Assembly (NCBI GenBank): GCA_045576655.1
Contig: JAZNGW010000032.1
Location: 329,177 to 393,176, forward strand
DNA length: 64,000 nt
Origin: RGIG8745 sp045576655
GTDB taxonomy: Bacteria; Bacteroidota; Bacteroidia; Bacteroidales; Bacteroidaceae
Direction: 5' to 3'
Part shown: positions 27,530 through 36,757 of the stretch, piece by piece
Layout of the letters: each line of letters starts with the position of its first letter
Numbering within the stretch: the first letter of the stretch is position 1
Notes under the pieces: generated by a model
Databases searched by the model: none
Seen by the model: only the letters and a program-made list of their open reading frames with translations
Told to the model about the DNA's origin: nothing
Position numbers and translations under genes: made by a program

Positions 27530-28585
27530 ATGCCTTGTCCACACTCCCAAAAAAGGTTTCATAAAACTCCTTTAATATTTTTATTGGTAACTGTAGCACT
27601 TATTGCAATGCTATTGCTTAATCTTGGTATAGGTTCCGTAAACATTCCATTAAAAGAAGTATGCAATATTTTATTTATAGGAGAATGTGATAACATTATA
27701 TGGCAAAATATTATATGGAAATCTCGTATACCACAATCGCTCACCTCCCTTCTTGCAGGCGCTGGATTGGCAGTAAGCGGTCTTCAAATGCAGACCATAT
27801 TCCGTAATCCAATTGCAGGCCCATCAGTATTAGGCATTAGTTCTGGTGCTAGTTTAGGAGTAGCATTTGTCGTATTATTTTCAGGTAATTTCGCTGGAAT
27901 AGCCTTAAGTAGTATTGGCCCCATCGGAGAAATGGCCATAACCTTATCAGCAATAATCGGTTCTCTTTGTGTTATGGCATTAGTTGTATTCGTTTCCCAA
28001 CATGTTCGCGGTAATGTCACACTACTCATCATCGGTGTTATGATTGGATACATAGCGAATGCCATCATTGGAGTCTTAAAATATCTTAGCGTAGAAGAAG
28101 AAATACGCGCATATGTTATTTGGGGATTAGGAAGTTTTGCAAGAGTTTCAAATAGCCAATTATTGCTATTTGCAATAATGATGTTAATCATACTACCTTT
28201 ATCCATGCTACAGACAAAATCTCTAAATATGCTTCTCTTAGGAGAAATATATGCAAAAAACCTTGGTCTCAACATCAAACGCATACGAATGTACGTAATT
28301 ACCTGTGCAGGGATTTTAGTTGCAATTGTAACGGCTTATTGCGGTCCAATCATGTTCCTCGGATTGGCTGTTCCTCATATCTGCCGTGGTATTTTTCAAA
28401 CATCAGATCACCGAATACTCCTTCCAGGAACAATGCTTATGGGAAGTATACTTGCCCTTGCCTGTAACCTAATCGCACGACTGCCAGGATTTGAAGGGGC
28501 ATTGCCTGTTAACTCTGTAACGGCATTAATTGGTGCACCTATAGTAATTTATGTACTTCTTCATCGCCAACAAGATGCTGAGTAA
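27530..28585 (+). CDS. btuC: BtuC-like permease of a cobalamin ABC importer (FecCD family)
   Basis: Inner-membrane permease with nine to ten predicted helices over 351 residues. It contains the FecCD signature GLQMQTIFRNPIAGPSVLG followed by ISSGASLGV, and the coupling region with LGLAVPHICRGIF. It is translated just after btuF. No BtuD ATPase gene follows, since tyrA comes next, so the ATPase must be encoded elsewhere. Confidence 0.9.
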   Translation: MPCPHSQKRFHKTPLIFLLVTVALIAMLLLNLGIGSVNIPLKEVCNILFIGECDNIIWQNIIWKSRIPQSLTSLLAGAGLAVSGLQMQTIFRNPIAGPSVLGISSGASLGVAFVVLFSGNFAGIALSSIGPIGEMAITLSAIIGSLCVMALVVFVSQHVRGNVTLLIIGVMIGYIANAIIGVLKYLSVEEEIRAYVIWGLGSFARVSNSQLLLFAIMMLIILPLSMLQTKSLNMLLLGEIYAKNLGLNIKRIRMYVITCAGILVAIVTAYCGPIMFLGLAVPHICRGIFQTSDHRILLPGTMLMGSILALACNLIARLPGFEGALPVNSVTALIGAPIVIYVLLHRQQDAE

Positions 28586-28636
28586 ATAGTTTTTTCTAAA
28601 TTTGTCATCTAAATTTAAAACTGTATTTTTCGCAAT

Positions 28637-29410
28637 ATGAAAATTCTTTTATTAGGAGCAGGAAAAATGGGGTCATTCTTTACTGATTTGTTAAGTTTTG
28701 ACCATGAAGTGGCCGTGTACGAAATTGACGCGCGGAAACTTCGTTTTATGTATAACACACAACGTTTCACAAATTTAGATGAGATAAAATACTTTTCACC
28801 AGAATTGGTCATAAATGCTGTAAGCCTAAAAAATACTTTGAGCGTATTCGATAAAGTAATACCATATTTGCCTCAAGATTGCATTCTTAGCGACATATCA
28901 TCTGTAAAAACAGGTTTCAAAGAATACTATGAAAGTTGCGGTTTTCGATATGTATCTTCCCATCCCATGTTTGGACCTACATTTGCAAATTTAGGGAAAT
29001 TAACTAATGAAAATGCGATAGTTATTACAGAAGGTGATTATATGGGCAGAATATTCTTCCGCGATCTATATTCACAGTTAGGACTTAAAGTTCATGAGTA
29101 CACTTTTGAGGAGCACGATCGTACCGTAGCATATTCGCTAAGCATCCCATTCATATCAACATTCGCATTCGCCGCTGTCATGAAACACCAAGACGCACCT
29201 GGTACAACTTTTAAACGCCACATGGCTATTGCTCAAGGCGTACTCAGTGAAGACGATTGCTTATTACGTGAAATACTTTTTAATCCATACACAAAAGATC
29301 AAGTAGAGCAAATACGAGAGGAAATGAGAGAATTAGTTGAAATAATCGACACTAAGGATGAAAAAAGGATGCAGTCATACTTGACTAAAATCAGACAGAA
29401 TATAAAGTAA
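28637..29410 (+). CDS. tyrA: Prephenate dehydrogenase
   Basis: NAD(P)-dependent dehydrogenase that converts prephenate to 4-hydroxyphenylpyruvate for tyrosine synthesis. The 257 residues start with the Rossmann motif LLLGAGKMGSFF. They contain DISSVKTGF and the conserved SSHPMFGPT with the catalytic-region His. The protein has a compact helical C-terminal dimerisation domain and no ACT or chorismate mutase domain. It lies 51 bp after btuC and may be co-transcribed with it. Confidence 0.87.
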   Translation: MKILLLGAGKMGSFFTDLLSFDHEVAVYEIDARKLRFMYNTQRFTNLDEIKYFSPELVINAVSLKNTLSVFDKVIPYLPQDCILSDISSVKTGFKEYYESCGFRYVSSHPMFGPTFANLGKLTNENAIVITEGDYMGRIFFRDLYSQLGLKVHEYTFEEHDRTVAYSLSIPFISTFAFAAVMKHQDAPGTTFKRHMAIAQGVLSEDDCLLREILFNPYTKDQVEQIREEMRELVEIIDTKDEKRMQSYLTKIRQNIK

Positions 29411-29427
29411 CGTATAATTTATTTACG

Positions 29428-29435
29428 TATCTTTG
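29428..29435 (+). promoter_or_regulatory. -7 promoter box for trpS
   Basis: TATCTTTG, 40 bp before the trpS start; no clear -33 element. Confidence 0.5.
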
Positions 29436-29475
29436 CATAAATTATAATATAAATAGAACCAAAGAAACATAAGAT

Positions 29476-30465
29476 ATGGAAACAGTAGTGAGCGGTATAC
29501 GCCCAACAGGAAACCTACACCTAGGAAACTATTTTGGCGCAGTACAGAGTTTTGTCAAGATGCAGAGTGAATACAACTGTCTTTACTTCATTGCCGACTG
29601 GCATTCATTGACAACTCATCCAAAACCTGAAAACATACAAACTAGCGCTAAAACAATTCTTGCAGAGTATCTTGCATGTGGCATTGATCCAGAAAAAGCA
29701 ACCATATACATTCAAAGCGATGTTACTGAAACAATCGAGTTATACCTATATCTTAACATGAACACTTACATTGGTGAACTGAGTAGGGTTACAACATTTA
29801 AAGAAAAAGCTCGTAAACAGCCAGACAATGTCAATGCTGGACTTTTCACATACCCTACACTTATGGCTGCAGACATTCTTCAACATCGCGCAATAAAAGT
29901 CCCTGTGGGCAAAGACCAAGAACAGAATATGGAAATGGCACGCAAGTGCGCACGACGTTTTAACAATATTTATCAAACTGAATTCTTCCCTGAACCACAA
30001 AACTTCTACCTTAGTGACCACGCAATAAAAGTCCCAGGACTCGACGGAAGCGGTAAAATGGGGAAATCTGAGGGCAATTGCATTTATCTCTGTGATGACG
30101 AGAAAACACTCCGCAAAAAAGTAATGCGTGCCGTAACAGACAACGGTCCACAAGAACCAAACAGTCAAAAGCCTGAAGTCATCCAAAACCTTTTCACACT
30201 TATGGAAATTGCTTCAGACAAAGAGACGTATAACTTTTTCAATGAAAAGTGGAACGACTGCACTCTTCGCTACGGCGACATGAAAAAACAACTTGCAGAA
30301 GACCTAAATAAAACCGTAGCGCCAATACGCGAGCGCATTATAGAATATTCTGCAAATAAAGAACTTCTTGACCGTGTTGCAAAAATGGGAGCAGAGAAGG
30401 CACGTGAAAGTGCTGCAAAAACTCTTAGCGAAGTCCGTAAAATTATCGGATTTAAAGTCTACTAA
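29476..30465 (+). CDS. trpS: Tryptophan--tRNA ligase
   Basis: Class Ic synthetase that charges tRNA-Trp. The 329 residues contain the HIGH-type motif GNLHLGNYFGA near the N-terminus and the KMSKS-type motif KMGKSEGN at about residue 195. The length is that of the standard bacterial TrpRS. It has its own promoter box and a terminator about 35 bp after the stop. Confidence 0.97.
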   Translation: METVVSGIRPTGNLHLGNYFGAVQSFVKMQSEYNCLYFIADWHSLTTHPKPENIQTSAKTILAEYLACGIDPEKATIYIQSDVTETIELYLYLNMNTYIGELSRVTTFKEKARKQPDNVNAGLFTYPTLMAADILQHRAIKVPVGKDQEQNMEMARKCARRFNNIYQTEFFPEPQNFYLSDHAIKVPGLDGSGKMGKSEGNCIYLCDDEKTLRKKVMRAVTDNGPQEPNSQKPEVIQNLFTLMEIASDKETYNFFNEKWNDCTLRYGDMKKQLAEDLNKTVAPIRERIIEYSANKELLDRVAKMGAEKARESAAKTLSEVRKIIGFKVY

Positions 30466-30500
30466 AATAACAAAACTGACAAGATTTCAATAACAGTAAT

Positions 30501-30528
30501 AAGGGATGCTTAGGCATCCCTTATATAT
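30501..30528 (+). terminator. Intrinsic terminator of trpS
   Basis: Perfect 9-bp stem AAGGGATGC / GCATCCCTT with loop TTAG. The T tract after it is weak (ATATATTCC). Confidence 0.7.
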
Positions 30529-30802
30529 TCCCTACAAAATAACACATTGCATCATCACGATCGTGAAATAATAGCACCGCAATCATTACACAATTACTCA
30601 TATAATTAAAATACCATTACACCCAAACGAGTCTGATATATCTGTTGAATAATTCAAATAATCTTCTCATTCATCAGACTATAAACATGAATCAAATGAT
30701 GCACCCTATTTATCTACATGGAAAAACAAAGAATACATAAAACACAAATGAGTATCTTTTAGGAAGATTATTTAAATCATGCTATAGTTAAGTATGAAAA
30801 AA
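30529..30802. other. Gene-free AT-rich stretch between convergent genes
   Basis: No gene or RNA is recognisable between the trpS terminator and the terminator of the DUF3332 gene. Confidence 0.6.
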
Positions 30803-30832
30803 TAATGGCTGTACCATTTTGATACAGCCATT
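30796..30832 (-). terminator. Intrinsic terminator of the DUF3332 gene
   Basis: Minus-strand stem AATGGCTGTA / TACAGCCATT (10 bp) followed by ATTTTTTCATAC. Confidence 0.85.
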
Positions 30833-30855
30833 ACTACAACGTTATTATAAGCAAA

Positions 30856-31422
30856 TTACTTCATTGCAACATCAAAAAAGAAGTTTGATTTGGCTGCAAA
30901 TGATTTAGCCATATCAACTCCGTTAGCATCAGGACTTACCGTAAGAGTTTCACCATCACGTAAGTTCATTGTAACAGTGCCATCTTCATTCATTGTCATC
31001 AACTTATATGATTCACCATTAATTTCTGCATTCCAAGATAAATCCTTGTCATTAAAAAACAACTTGAAAGTCTGCTCCTTAGTCTCATCAACAATAGAAT
31101 ACCCCTTTTCGGTAGTAGTGATTGTATAAACATCTCCATTCTGACCTTTTAATGTTTTTTTCTCTCCCACCTTAGCAATAGGTCCATTACCTCCCCAGAA
31201 TTCTATTGAATTAAAAATTAAGCCATCAGCCAAATAGCAGACCTCATAGACCGGAATAATATGGAGACAAACAAACACCAACTCATTCACGAACTTGTTG
31301 CCACTAATATTCTGATTCCATGAATGAATCTTATGAAAAACAGGAAAAGAGCCAATACATGAAGTTGTAAGTACAAGTGATGCAAATATCAAACAAACTA
31401 CTGAAAAATTTTTTTTCTTCAT
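30856..31422 (-). CDS. DUF3332 family lipoprotein
   Basis: Lipoprotein of 188 residues with signal peptide and lipobox TTSCIG. The first mature segment (SWNQNISGNKFVNELVF) and IIPVYEVCYLADGLIFNS match the DUF3332 family of Bacteroidetes, whose role is unknown. The C-terminal half is a small beta-rich domain. It starts 30 bp after the ABC-F gene and ends at its own terminator, making it the last gene of the nhaD-pfkA-ABC-F run. Confidence 0.87.
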   Translation of the reverse strand: MKKKNFSVVCLIFASLVLTTSCIGSFPVFHKIHSWNQNISGNKFVNELVFVCLHIIPVYEVCYLADGLIFNSIEFWGGNGPIAKVGEKKTLKGQNGDVYTITTTEKGYSIVDETKEQTFKLFFNDKDLSWNAEINGESYKLMTMNEDGTVTMNLRDGETLTVSPDANGVDMAKSFAAKSNFFFDVAMK

Positions 31423-31452
31423 ACTAATTAATTATTAAATGGATTAACAATG

Positions 31453-33066
31453 TTAATTATACATTTTCTCTCTTAATTCACGAATCGCATCAGAAGCAAT
31501 ATACTCATCATATTCCATAAGTTTATCAATGCTTCCCTGCGGAGTTAACTCAATAATACGGTTAGCTACAGACTGGATAAATTCATGGTCATGACTAGCA
31601 AAAAGCACATTACCTTTATATAATTTCAAGTTATTGTTAAATGCCTGAATTGATTCCAAATCAAGATGGTTTGTAGGCGTGTCAAGTATAAGGCAATTGG
31701 CGTTCTTTAATTGCATTCGGGCAATCATACATCTCATTTTTTCGCCTCCAGAAAGCACATTGACTTTCTTAAGCACCTCTTCACCAGAAAACAGCATTCT
31801 GCCAAGAAATGCCTTGAAATACACATCGTTGCCTTCCCCGAACTGAGAAAGCCATTCTACAAGATTCTTTTCACTTTGGAAAAAATCAGTATTGTCAACA
31901 GGCAAATATGCTGTAGTAATAGTAACACCCCACTTAAATGTTCCTGCATCAGCCTCTCTATTACCGTTGATAATCTCAAATAGTGCAGTCATAGCACGCG
32001 GATTATGACTGAGAAATACGACTTTTTGTCCTTTCTCAATCGTAAAACTAAGATTATCAAATAAAACAGAACCGTCCTCATCAACAGCTTTGAGACCTTC
32101 AACCTCTAGAATTTGGTTGCCAGGCTCACGCTCCATTTGGAAAATAATTCCAGGATACTTACGGCTTGAAGGTTGAATATCTTCAACATTTAGTTTTTCA
32201 AGCATCTTCTTGCGACTAGTAGTCTGCTTGCTTTTTGCAGCATTGGCTGAGAATCGACGAATAAACTCCTCCAGTTCACGCTTTTTCTCCTCTGCTTTAG
32301 CCTTTTGGTTTTGAGCCTGTCGCAAAGCTAACTGTGAACTTTGATACCAGAAACTATAGTTACCAGCAAACATGCTAATCTTGTTAAAATCAATATCGAC
32401 AGTATGCGTGCTTACTGCATCCAAGAAATGTCGGTCATGACTCACAACAAGAACAGTATGCTCAACATTAGCCAAATACTCTTCAAGCCACATAACAGTA
32501 TCAAGGTCAAGGTCGTTTGTCGGCTCATCAAGAAGCAAGTTATCTGGATTACCGTACAATGCTTGTGCAAGCATTACACGCACTTTTTCCTTACCACTCA
32601 ATTCACTCATAAGTTTATGATGCATATGTTCCTTGATACCAAGTCCGCTTAGTAGAATAGCAGCATCGCTCTCTGCATTCCAACCATCTAATTCTGCAAA
32701 TTTTTCTTCCAATTCGGCTGCGCGGATTCCGTCTTCATCAGTAAAATCCTCCTTAGAATAAAGAGCATCCTTCTCCTGCATAATATCCCAAAGAACACTA
32801 TGCCCCATCATTACCGTATTGATAACAGTGCAATGGTCGAACTTGAAGTGATCCTGACTCAAAACAGACATTCTCTCTCCCGGACCAAGGGTTATATCAC
32901 CTTTTGTAGCTTCCAACTCCCCTGAAATCGCTTTCAAGAGAGTCGATTTACCCGCCCCATTGGCTCCTATTATACCATAAATATTACCATTAGTAAACTT
33001 TAAATTCACATCTTTATAAAGAACACGTTTACCAAATTGAACTGTTAAATTTGAAATTGTTATCAT
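31453..33066 (-). CDS. ABC-F family ATPase (YbiT-like)
   Basis: Soluble ABC-F protein with two nucleotide-binding domains, expected to act at the ribosome rather than in transport. The first domain has Walker A GANGAGKSTLLKAI, and Walker B LLLDEPTND. A linker rich in Lys and Glu separates it from the second domain. There the Walker A position reads FLSHNPRAMTALFEI and lacks GKS/T, while the signature LSGGEK and Walker B LILDTPTNHLD are kept. From memory, related Bacteroidetes proteins share this second-site degeneration. It is 55 bp after the second pfkA. Confidence 0.9.
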   Translation of the reverse strand: MITISNLTVQFGKRVLYKDVNLKFTNGNIYGIIGANGAGKSTLLKAISGELEATKGDITLGPGERMSVLSQDHFKFDHCTVINTVMMGHSVLWDIMQEKDALYSKEDFTDEDGIRAAELEEKFAELDGWNAESDAAILLSGLGIKEHMHHKLMSELSGKEKVRVMLAQALYGNPDNLLLDEPTNDLDLDTVMWLEEYLANVEHTVLVVSHDRHFLDAVSTHTVDIDFNKISMFAGNYSFWYQSSQLALRQAQNQKAKAEEKKRELEEFIRRFSANAAKSKQTTSRKKMLEKLNVEDIQPSSRKYPGIIFQMEREPGNQILEVEGLKAVDEDGSVLFDNLSFTIEKGQKVVFLSHNPRAMTALFEIINGNREADAGTFKWGVTITTAYLPVDNTDFFQSEKNLVEWLSQFGEGNDVYFKAFLGRMLFSGEEVLKKVNVLSGGEKMRCMIARMQLKNANCLILDTPTNHLDLESIQAFNNNLKLYKGNVLFASHDHEFIQSVANRIIELTPQGSIDKLMEYDEYIASDAIRELREKMYN

Positions 33067-33121
33067 TATATATCTTTATGTTTTTAATCCTGTAAGTTTA
33101 TCATTTCTGCATAATAGTTCT

Positions 33122-34099
33122 TTATATAGACAACTGATCTAGCACTTTTATTAACTGCTTATTCATCTCCTTATCACTTCTGATGGCATCTGTAAAAGGA
33201 ACATATATAACCTTGTCATTTCTTATACCTATCATAACATTCCGTTGTCCATCAAGTATTGCATCTATAGCTCCAGCTCCAAGACGACTCGCCAGAATTC
33301 TATCACGCGCTGAAGGTGAACCACCACGTTGCAAATGTCCCAGAATTGACACCCGCACATCATACTGTGGATACTCCTTTTTAACTCTATCAGCATAGAA
33401 CATCGCACCACATTTAGGACTTTCGCTAACAATTACAATACTTGAATTTTTGCTTTTGCGGATACCGCGACCTATGAAATGTTCTAATTGATCAGCGTCA
33501 GTGCTATCCTCTGGAATGATAGCTGCTTCCGCACCACTGGCTATAGCGCTATTTTGTGCAAGAAATCCGGCATCACGCCCCATCACCTCAACAAAGAATA
33601 TTCTTTCGTGTGAATTTGCCGTATCGCGAATCTTATCAACACACTCCATTATCGTATTAAGAGTTGTGTCGTAACCAATTGTTAAGTCTGTACCATACAA
33701 GTCGTTGTCTATTGTCCCAGGCAGTCCAATACACGGAACATCAAATTCATCTGCAAATATCTTTGCCCCAGTAAGAGAGCCATTACCTCCAATCACAACC
33801 AAGGCATCAATCCCTTCATTGCGCATTACACTATACGCTTGTTTGCGACCATCATGGATCATAAATGCCTTAGAACGAGCACTTTTAAGAATTGTGCCAC
33901 CTTTCGCAATGATATTACTCACACTCTCTGTTGTAAACTCCTTAATTTCGCCATTAACAAGCCCGTCAAAACCTCTGTATATAGCTTTAACTTTTATATT
34001 GTTACATATAGCACTACGAGTTACAGCCCTAATAGCAGCATTCATACCAGGAGAATCGCCACCTGATGTCAATATCCCTATACAATTAATTTTCGGCAT
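33122..34099 (-). CDS. pfkA: 6-phosphofructokinase, copy 2
   Basis: Second PfkA paralogue (325 residues). It keeps TSGGDSPGMN, PGTIDND, MGRDAGF and LGHLQRGGSPSARDR, so the catalytic loop and sugar-phosphate site look normal. The GGDGS motif that contacts nucleotide and Mg2+ reads GGNGS. The reading GGTAATGG was checked on the DNA. It lies 27 bp after nhaD. Compared with copy 1 at 13325-14305, this copy is the more likely main glycolytic enzyme, but its Asp-to-Asn change is unusual. Confidence 0.93.
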   Translation of the reverse strand: MPKINCIGILTSGGDSPGMNAAIRAVTRSAICNNIKVKAIYRGFDGLVNGEIKEFTTESVSNIIAKGGTILKSARSKAFMIHDGRKQAYSVMRNEGIDALVVIGGNGSLTGAKIFADEFDVPCIGLPGTIDNDLYGTDLTIGYDTTLNTIMECVDKIRDTANSHERIFFVEVMGRDAGFLAQNSAIASGAEAAIIPEDSTDADQLEHFIGRGIRKSKNSSIVIVSESPKCGAMFYADRVKKEYPQYDVRVSILGHLQRGGSPSARDRILASRLGAGAIDAILDGQRNVMIGIRNDKVIYVPFTDAIRSDKEMNKQLIKVLDQLSI

Positions 34100-34126
34100 A
34101 ATTATTAACTAAAAAAACAATCTATA

Positions 34127-35503
34127 CTAATGAACGAGCCAAAAAACGAACAATCCAATGCCCCAAGACACAGCTATTCGCCAAATCATATGACGACAGA
34201 ACCATGAATACTTTAATTTGTCTATCTGCATCACAGAATGGCCTGATAAAGAACCAAATAGCAACATCATTCCTCCAACAGCGCTACAATAAGCAAGTAA
34301 CTGCCAGTATAAACCATCTACCGCAAAATTGGGATCTATATCTGTATTAACTTCAAACAGATTCATTCCTGCCATAACACATGGCACATTGTCTAAAAAC
34401 ATAGATAGCATTCCACTAATTACTCCATAAACATATACATTGTGTACATGTTTATCAAGTATAGTTCCCAAATAGTTAAGTGCCCCACATTCGTTCAAGA
34501 CTCCTATTGAAAGAGTTACACCAATAAAATAAAGAATTATTCGCATGCTGATAAACTCCGAATCCTTCAAATACTCCTTATGAAAAAGGAATACGCTTCC
34601 GTTTCGTTGCCAATTGAAAAAACCTTCAATAATCCAGATGCAAGCCAATACACAAAATGCCCCAAGGAACGGAGGAAAGTTTGTCATTGCTTTAAATGTT
34701 GGAATTGCCCAAAGGCCAACTACACCTACAATGAGTATAATAATCTTCTGCCAGCGGGACAGAACAGAATCATCACCACGATACATATTAAGTGCAGAAA
34801 CAACTTCAACTTTACCTATTAATAATTTAGCCGTCAGTAAGTTGACAATACAAAGACTTGCCAATGAAGGTAGCAACAAACCAGCAGAAAACCCCGAAGC
34901 GGTAACAACACCTCTAACCCAAAGCATTAACGATGTTATGTCTCCAATGACAGTACAAGTTCCGCCCAACGTCGCAGAAATCATTATGACACAGGCATAG
35001 ACCGATCGCTGATAATGCGAACTCACGATTCGCCTCAATATAGTCAACATCAGCACAACTGTCGTCAGATTGTCAAAGTTAGTAGAAATTATAAATGTAA
35101 GTATTGATATAACCCATAAGAATTTTTTACTACTCCTCATTCTCAACCATTTCACAAGCGAATCAAACACTCCATTATTATTCATTACTTCAACTATGGT
35201 ATTCGTTGCGATAAGAAAAAGTATTACCGCACACGCTTCAGAGATATAACGCACAATAACATTATTGCCGACAAATTCCCTCACAGTATCAAACGTCGAT
35301 ACAGCACCGCCCAAAAACTCCTGATATTCAAGATTATGCATCAGACGCAAATAATCTCCGCCATGCACCATATACAGTACCCACACAGCAACACCACAAA
35401 AGATAGCAACCGAAGCACGATTCAGGCGATTTATATGTTCTGTGGAGATTAATACACACCCCAAAAGTAGTATTGCCACAATTATTAATGTTACAATCAA
35501 CAT
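34127..35503 (-). CDS. nhaD: Na+/H+ antiporter, NhaD type
   Basis: Inner-membrane antiporter of the ArsB/NhaD superfamily that exports Na+ in exchange for H+. The 458 residues form about 12 helices. They include ISTNFDNLTTVVLML, carrying an Asp in the region important for ion transport, and MFLDNVPCVMAGMNLF. It leads a run with pfkA, the ABC-F gene and the DUF3332 gene. It complements the Na+ pumps NQR and oxaloacetate decarboxylase in the same window. Confidence 0.9.
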   Translation of the reverse strand: MLIVTLIIVAILLLGCVLISTEHINRLNRASVAIFCGVAVWVLYMVHGGDYLRLMHNLEYQEFLGGAVSTFDTVREFVGNNVIVRYISEACAVILFLIATNTIVEVMNNNGVFDSLVKWLRMRSSKKFLWVISILTFIISTNFDNLTTVVLMLTILRRIVSSHYQRSVYACVIMISATLGGTCTVIGDITSLMLWVRGVVTASGFSAGLLLPSLASLCIVNLLTAKLLIGKVEVVSALNMYRGDDSVLSRWQKIIILIVGVVGLWAIPTFKAMTNFPPFLGAFCVLACIWIIEGFFNWQRNGSVFLFHKEYLKDSEFISMRIILYFIGVTLSIGVLNECGALNYLGTILDKHVHNVYVYGVISGMLSMFLDNVPCVMAGMNLFEVNTDIDPNFAVDGLYWQLLAYCSAVGGMMLLFGSLSGHSVMQIDKLKYSWFCRHMIWRIAVSWGIGLFVFWLVH

Positions 35504-35553
35504 AATTCAGATTTGCTTACGTTAAAAGACCTTATTAAAAATAAAATTAAATG

Positions 35554-35583
35554 CAAAAATAAACAAATAATTTATATAATCAA
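35554..35583 (-). promoter_or_regulatory. Promoter of nhaD
   Basis: Minus strand: TTG, 19 bp, TATTTTTG (-7 box at 35561-35554), 51 bp before the nhaD start. Both elements and the spacing fit the Bacteroidetes consensus. Confidence 0.65.
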
Positions 35584-35590
35584 TTATACG

Positions 35591-36541
35591 TCACATTGCA
35601 ATATCATCAATATTAACCAATTTATTCACAATTGCATAAATTGTTATCCCCGCGGGTGAGTGAATAGATAATTTGCGTGCAATATTGCGCCGATGTGTCG
35701 TTACTGTATTTATCGACAAACATAAAACGTCTGCTATTTCCTTATTTGACAATCCTTTTGCTACACAAACTACTATATCCTTTTCACGTTCAGATAAAAG
35801 TTCTTCATTACATGTATTAACAAACGCCTGGCTCTTTACATCGATATGCCTACAACTACGCATTTTATGCTGAAACCTCTTAATAGCAGGTGTAAATAAG
35901 TTATCTTCTATCAAACAATGGTTTCTTAACTCCTCCTCCGTACGATAAAGCTCAAGTATAACAGAGTTGAGTTCATTATTATTCCCCTTTTGTGGGTAAT
36001 ACTGCAAAAATAGTTTTTTTAAATCACTCAATTTTTTCTCTATCGAATCATGATGTTTACTCAGTAAATGATCTGTATCCAATTCATTTAAATCGTCATC
36101 CAAGAGTTTCTCTACCCATGCAAAAGTCGTAACATCTTCATTTTCCATATGCATACGTACCTCGTCTACATATTGATCATAATATTTTATTACAAGAAAT
36201 GCTATTTCATTCTGCATTTCTATAGAATTAATAAGCGAACGACGTATGGTTGGAAACTGATACTTATTAAAAAACTCGTGCGTATTCTTTAAATAATCAA
36301 GAAGCGACCTAATACTTTCTTTTGTATCAAGTCGACATGAAGCATTAACAGATGGGGCTTTTATATAATTAATTACTCCTAAAAAAGCATTTGCATCAAT
36401 ACTGCATTGACGACAAACCTCACCTATAGTCCTTTCGCCAAAACCCAATGAAATACCGAAACGTCCCATTACTTGAAGAAGACGATAATCATTCTGAATC
36501 ACATGACTAAGTTTATCTGAAGGACTGTAAGTTTGCTCCAT
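35591..36541 (-). CDS. Hemerythrin-domain (ScdA/YtfE-like) protein fused to LuxR-type HTH
   Basis: Regulator of 316 residues. The N-terminal part (about 5-60; LQVMGRFGISLGFGERTIGE) resembles the DUF542 domain of ScdA/YtfE. The middle (about 85-225) is a hemerythrin-like four-helix domain. Candidate di-iron ligands are NTHEF, HMENE, SKHHDS and HCLIE, that is two HxxxE pairs and further His. The C-terminus (about 250-310; LSEREKDIVVCVAKGLSNKE) is a LuxR/GerE helix-turn-helix. It is likely a cytoplasmic sensor of oxygen, NO or iron status. It is divergent from feoAB. Confidence 0.85.
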   Translation of the reverse strand: MEQTYSPSDKLSHVIQNDYRLLQVMGRFGISLGFGERTIGEVCRQCSIDANAFLGVINYIKAPSVNASCRLDTKESIRSLLDYLKNTHEFFNKYQFPTIRRSLINSIEMQNEIAFLVIKYYDQYVDEVRMHMENEDVTTFAWVEKLLDDDLNELDTDHLLSKHHDSIEKKLSDLKKLFLQYYPQKGNNNELNSVILELYRTEEELRNHCLIEDNLFTPAIKRFQHKMRSCRHIDVKSQAFVNTCNEELLSEREKDIVVCVAKGLSNKEIADVLCLSINTVTTHRRNIARKLSIHSPAGITIYAIVNKLVNIDDIAM

Positions 36542-36580
36542 AATATATCGCTATAGAATTTTACTTATATTTAATCTATG

Positions 36581-36611
36581 CAAATTTATAACTATTTTAA
36601 ATAAGACACAA
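36581..36611 (-). promoter_or_regulatory. Promoter of the hemerythrin-LuxR gene
   Basis: Minus strand: TTG, 20 bp, TAAATTTG (-7 box at 36588-36581), 40 bp before the start. Confidence 0.6.
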
Positions 36612-36690
36612 TCATTAATATTTGGTATTTTAATTCATGAATAATCGCTCATCATTATAATGATGAACAATTTTTACTCAAATTTGTGTA

Positions 36691-36721
36691 TTGTATTGCA
36701 AACTAAAAGATTGTAATTTTG
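36691..36721 (+). promoter_or_regulatory. Promoter of feoAB
   Basis: TTG (36691-36693), 20 bp, TAATTTTG (36714-36721), 37 bp before feoAB. The region between the two divergent promoters is only about 80 bp, so one regulator could act on both. Confidence 0.6.
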
Positions 36722-36757
36722 CAAACACAAACAAAACTGTTCAACTAATAAAATTAT

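Noticed and set aside
13325..34099. One of the two pfkA genes being a PPi-dependent enzyme
   Set aside because: Both keep G rather than D at the nucleotide-discriminating position of the GGDGS/T motif, so the sequence does not support PPi use, although neither is fully canonical.
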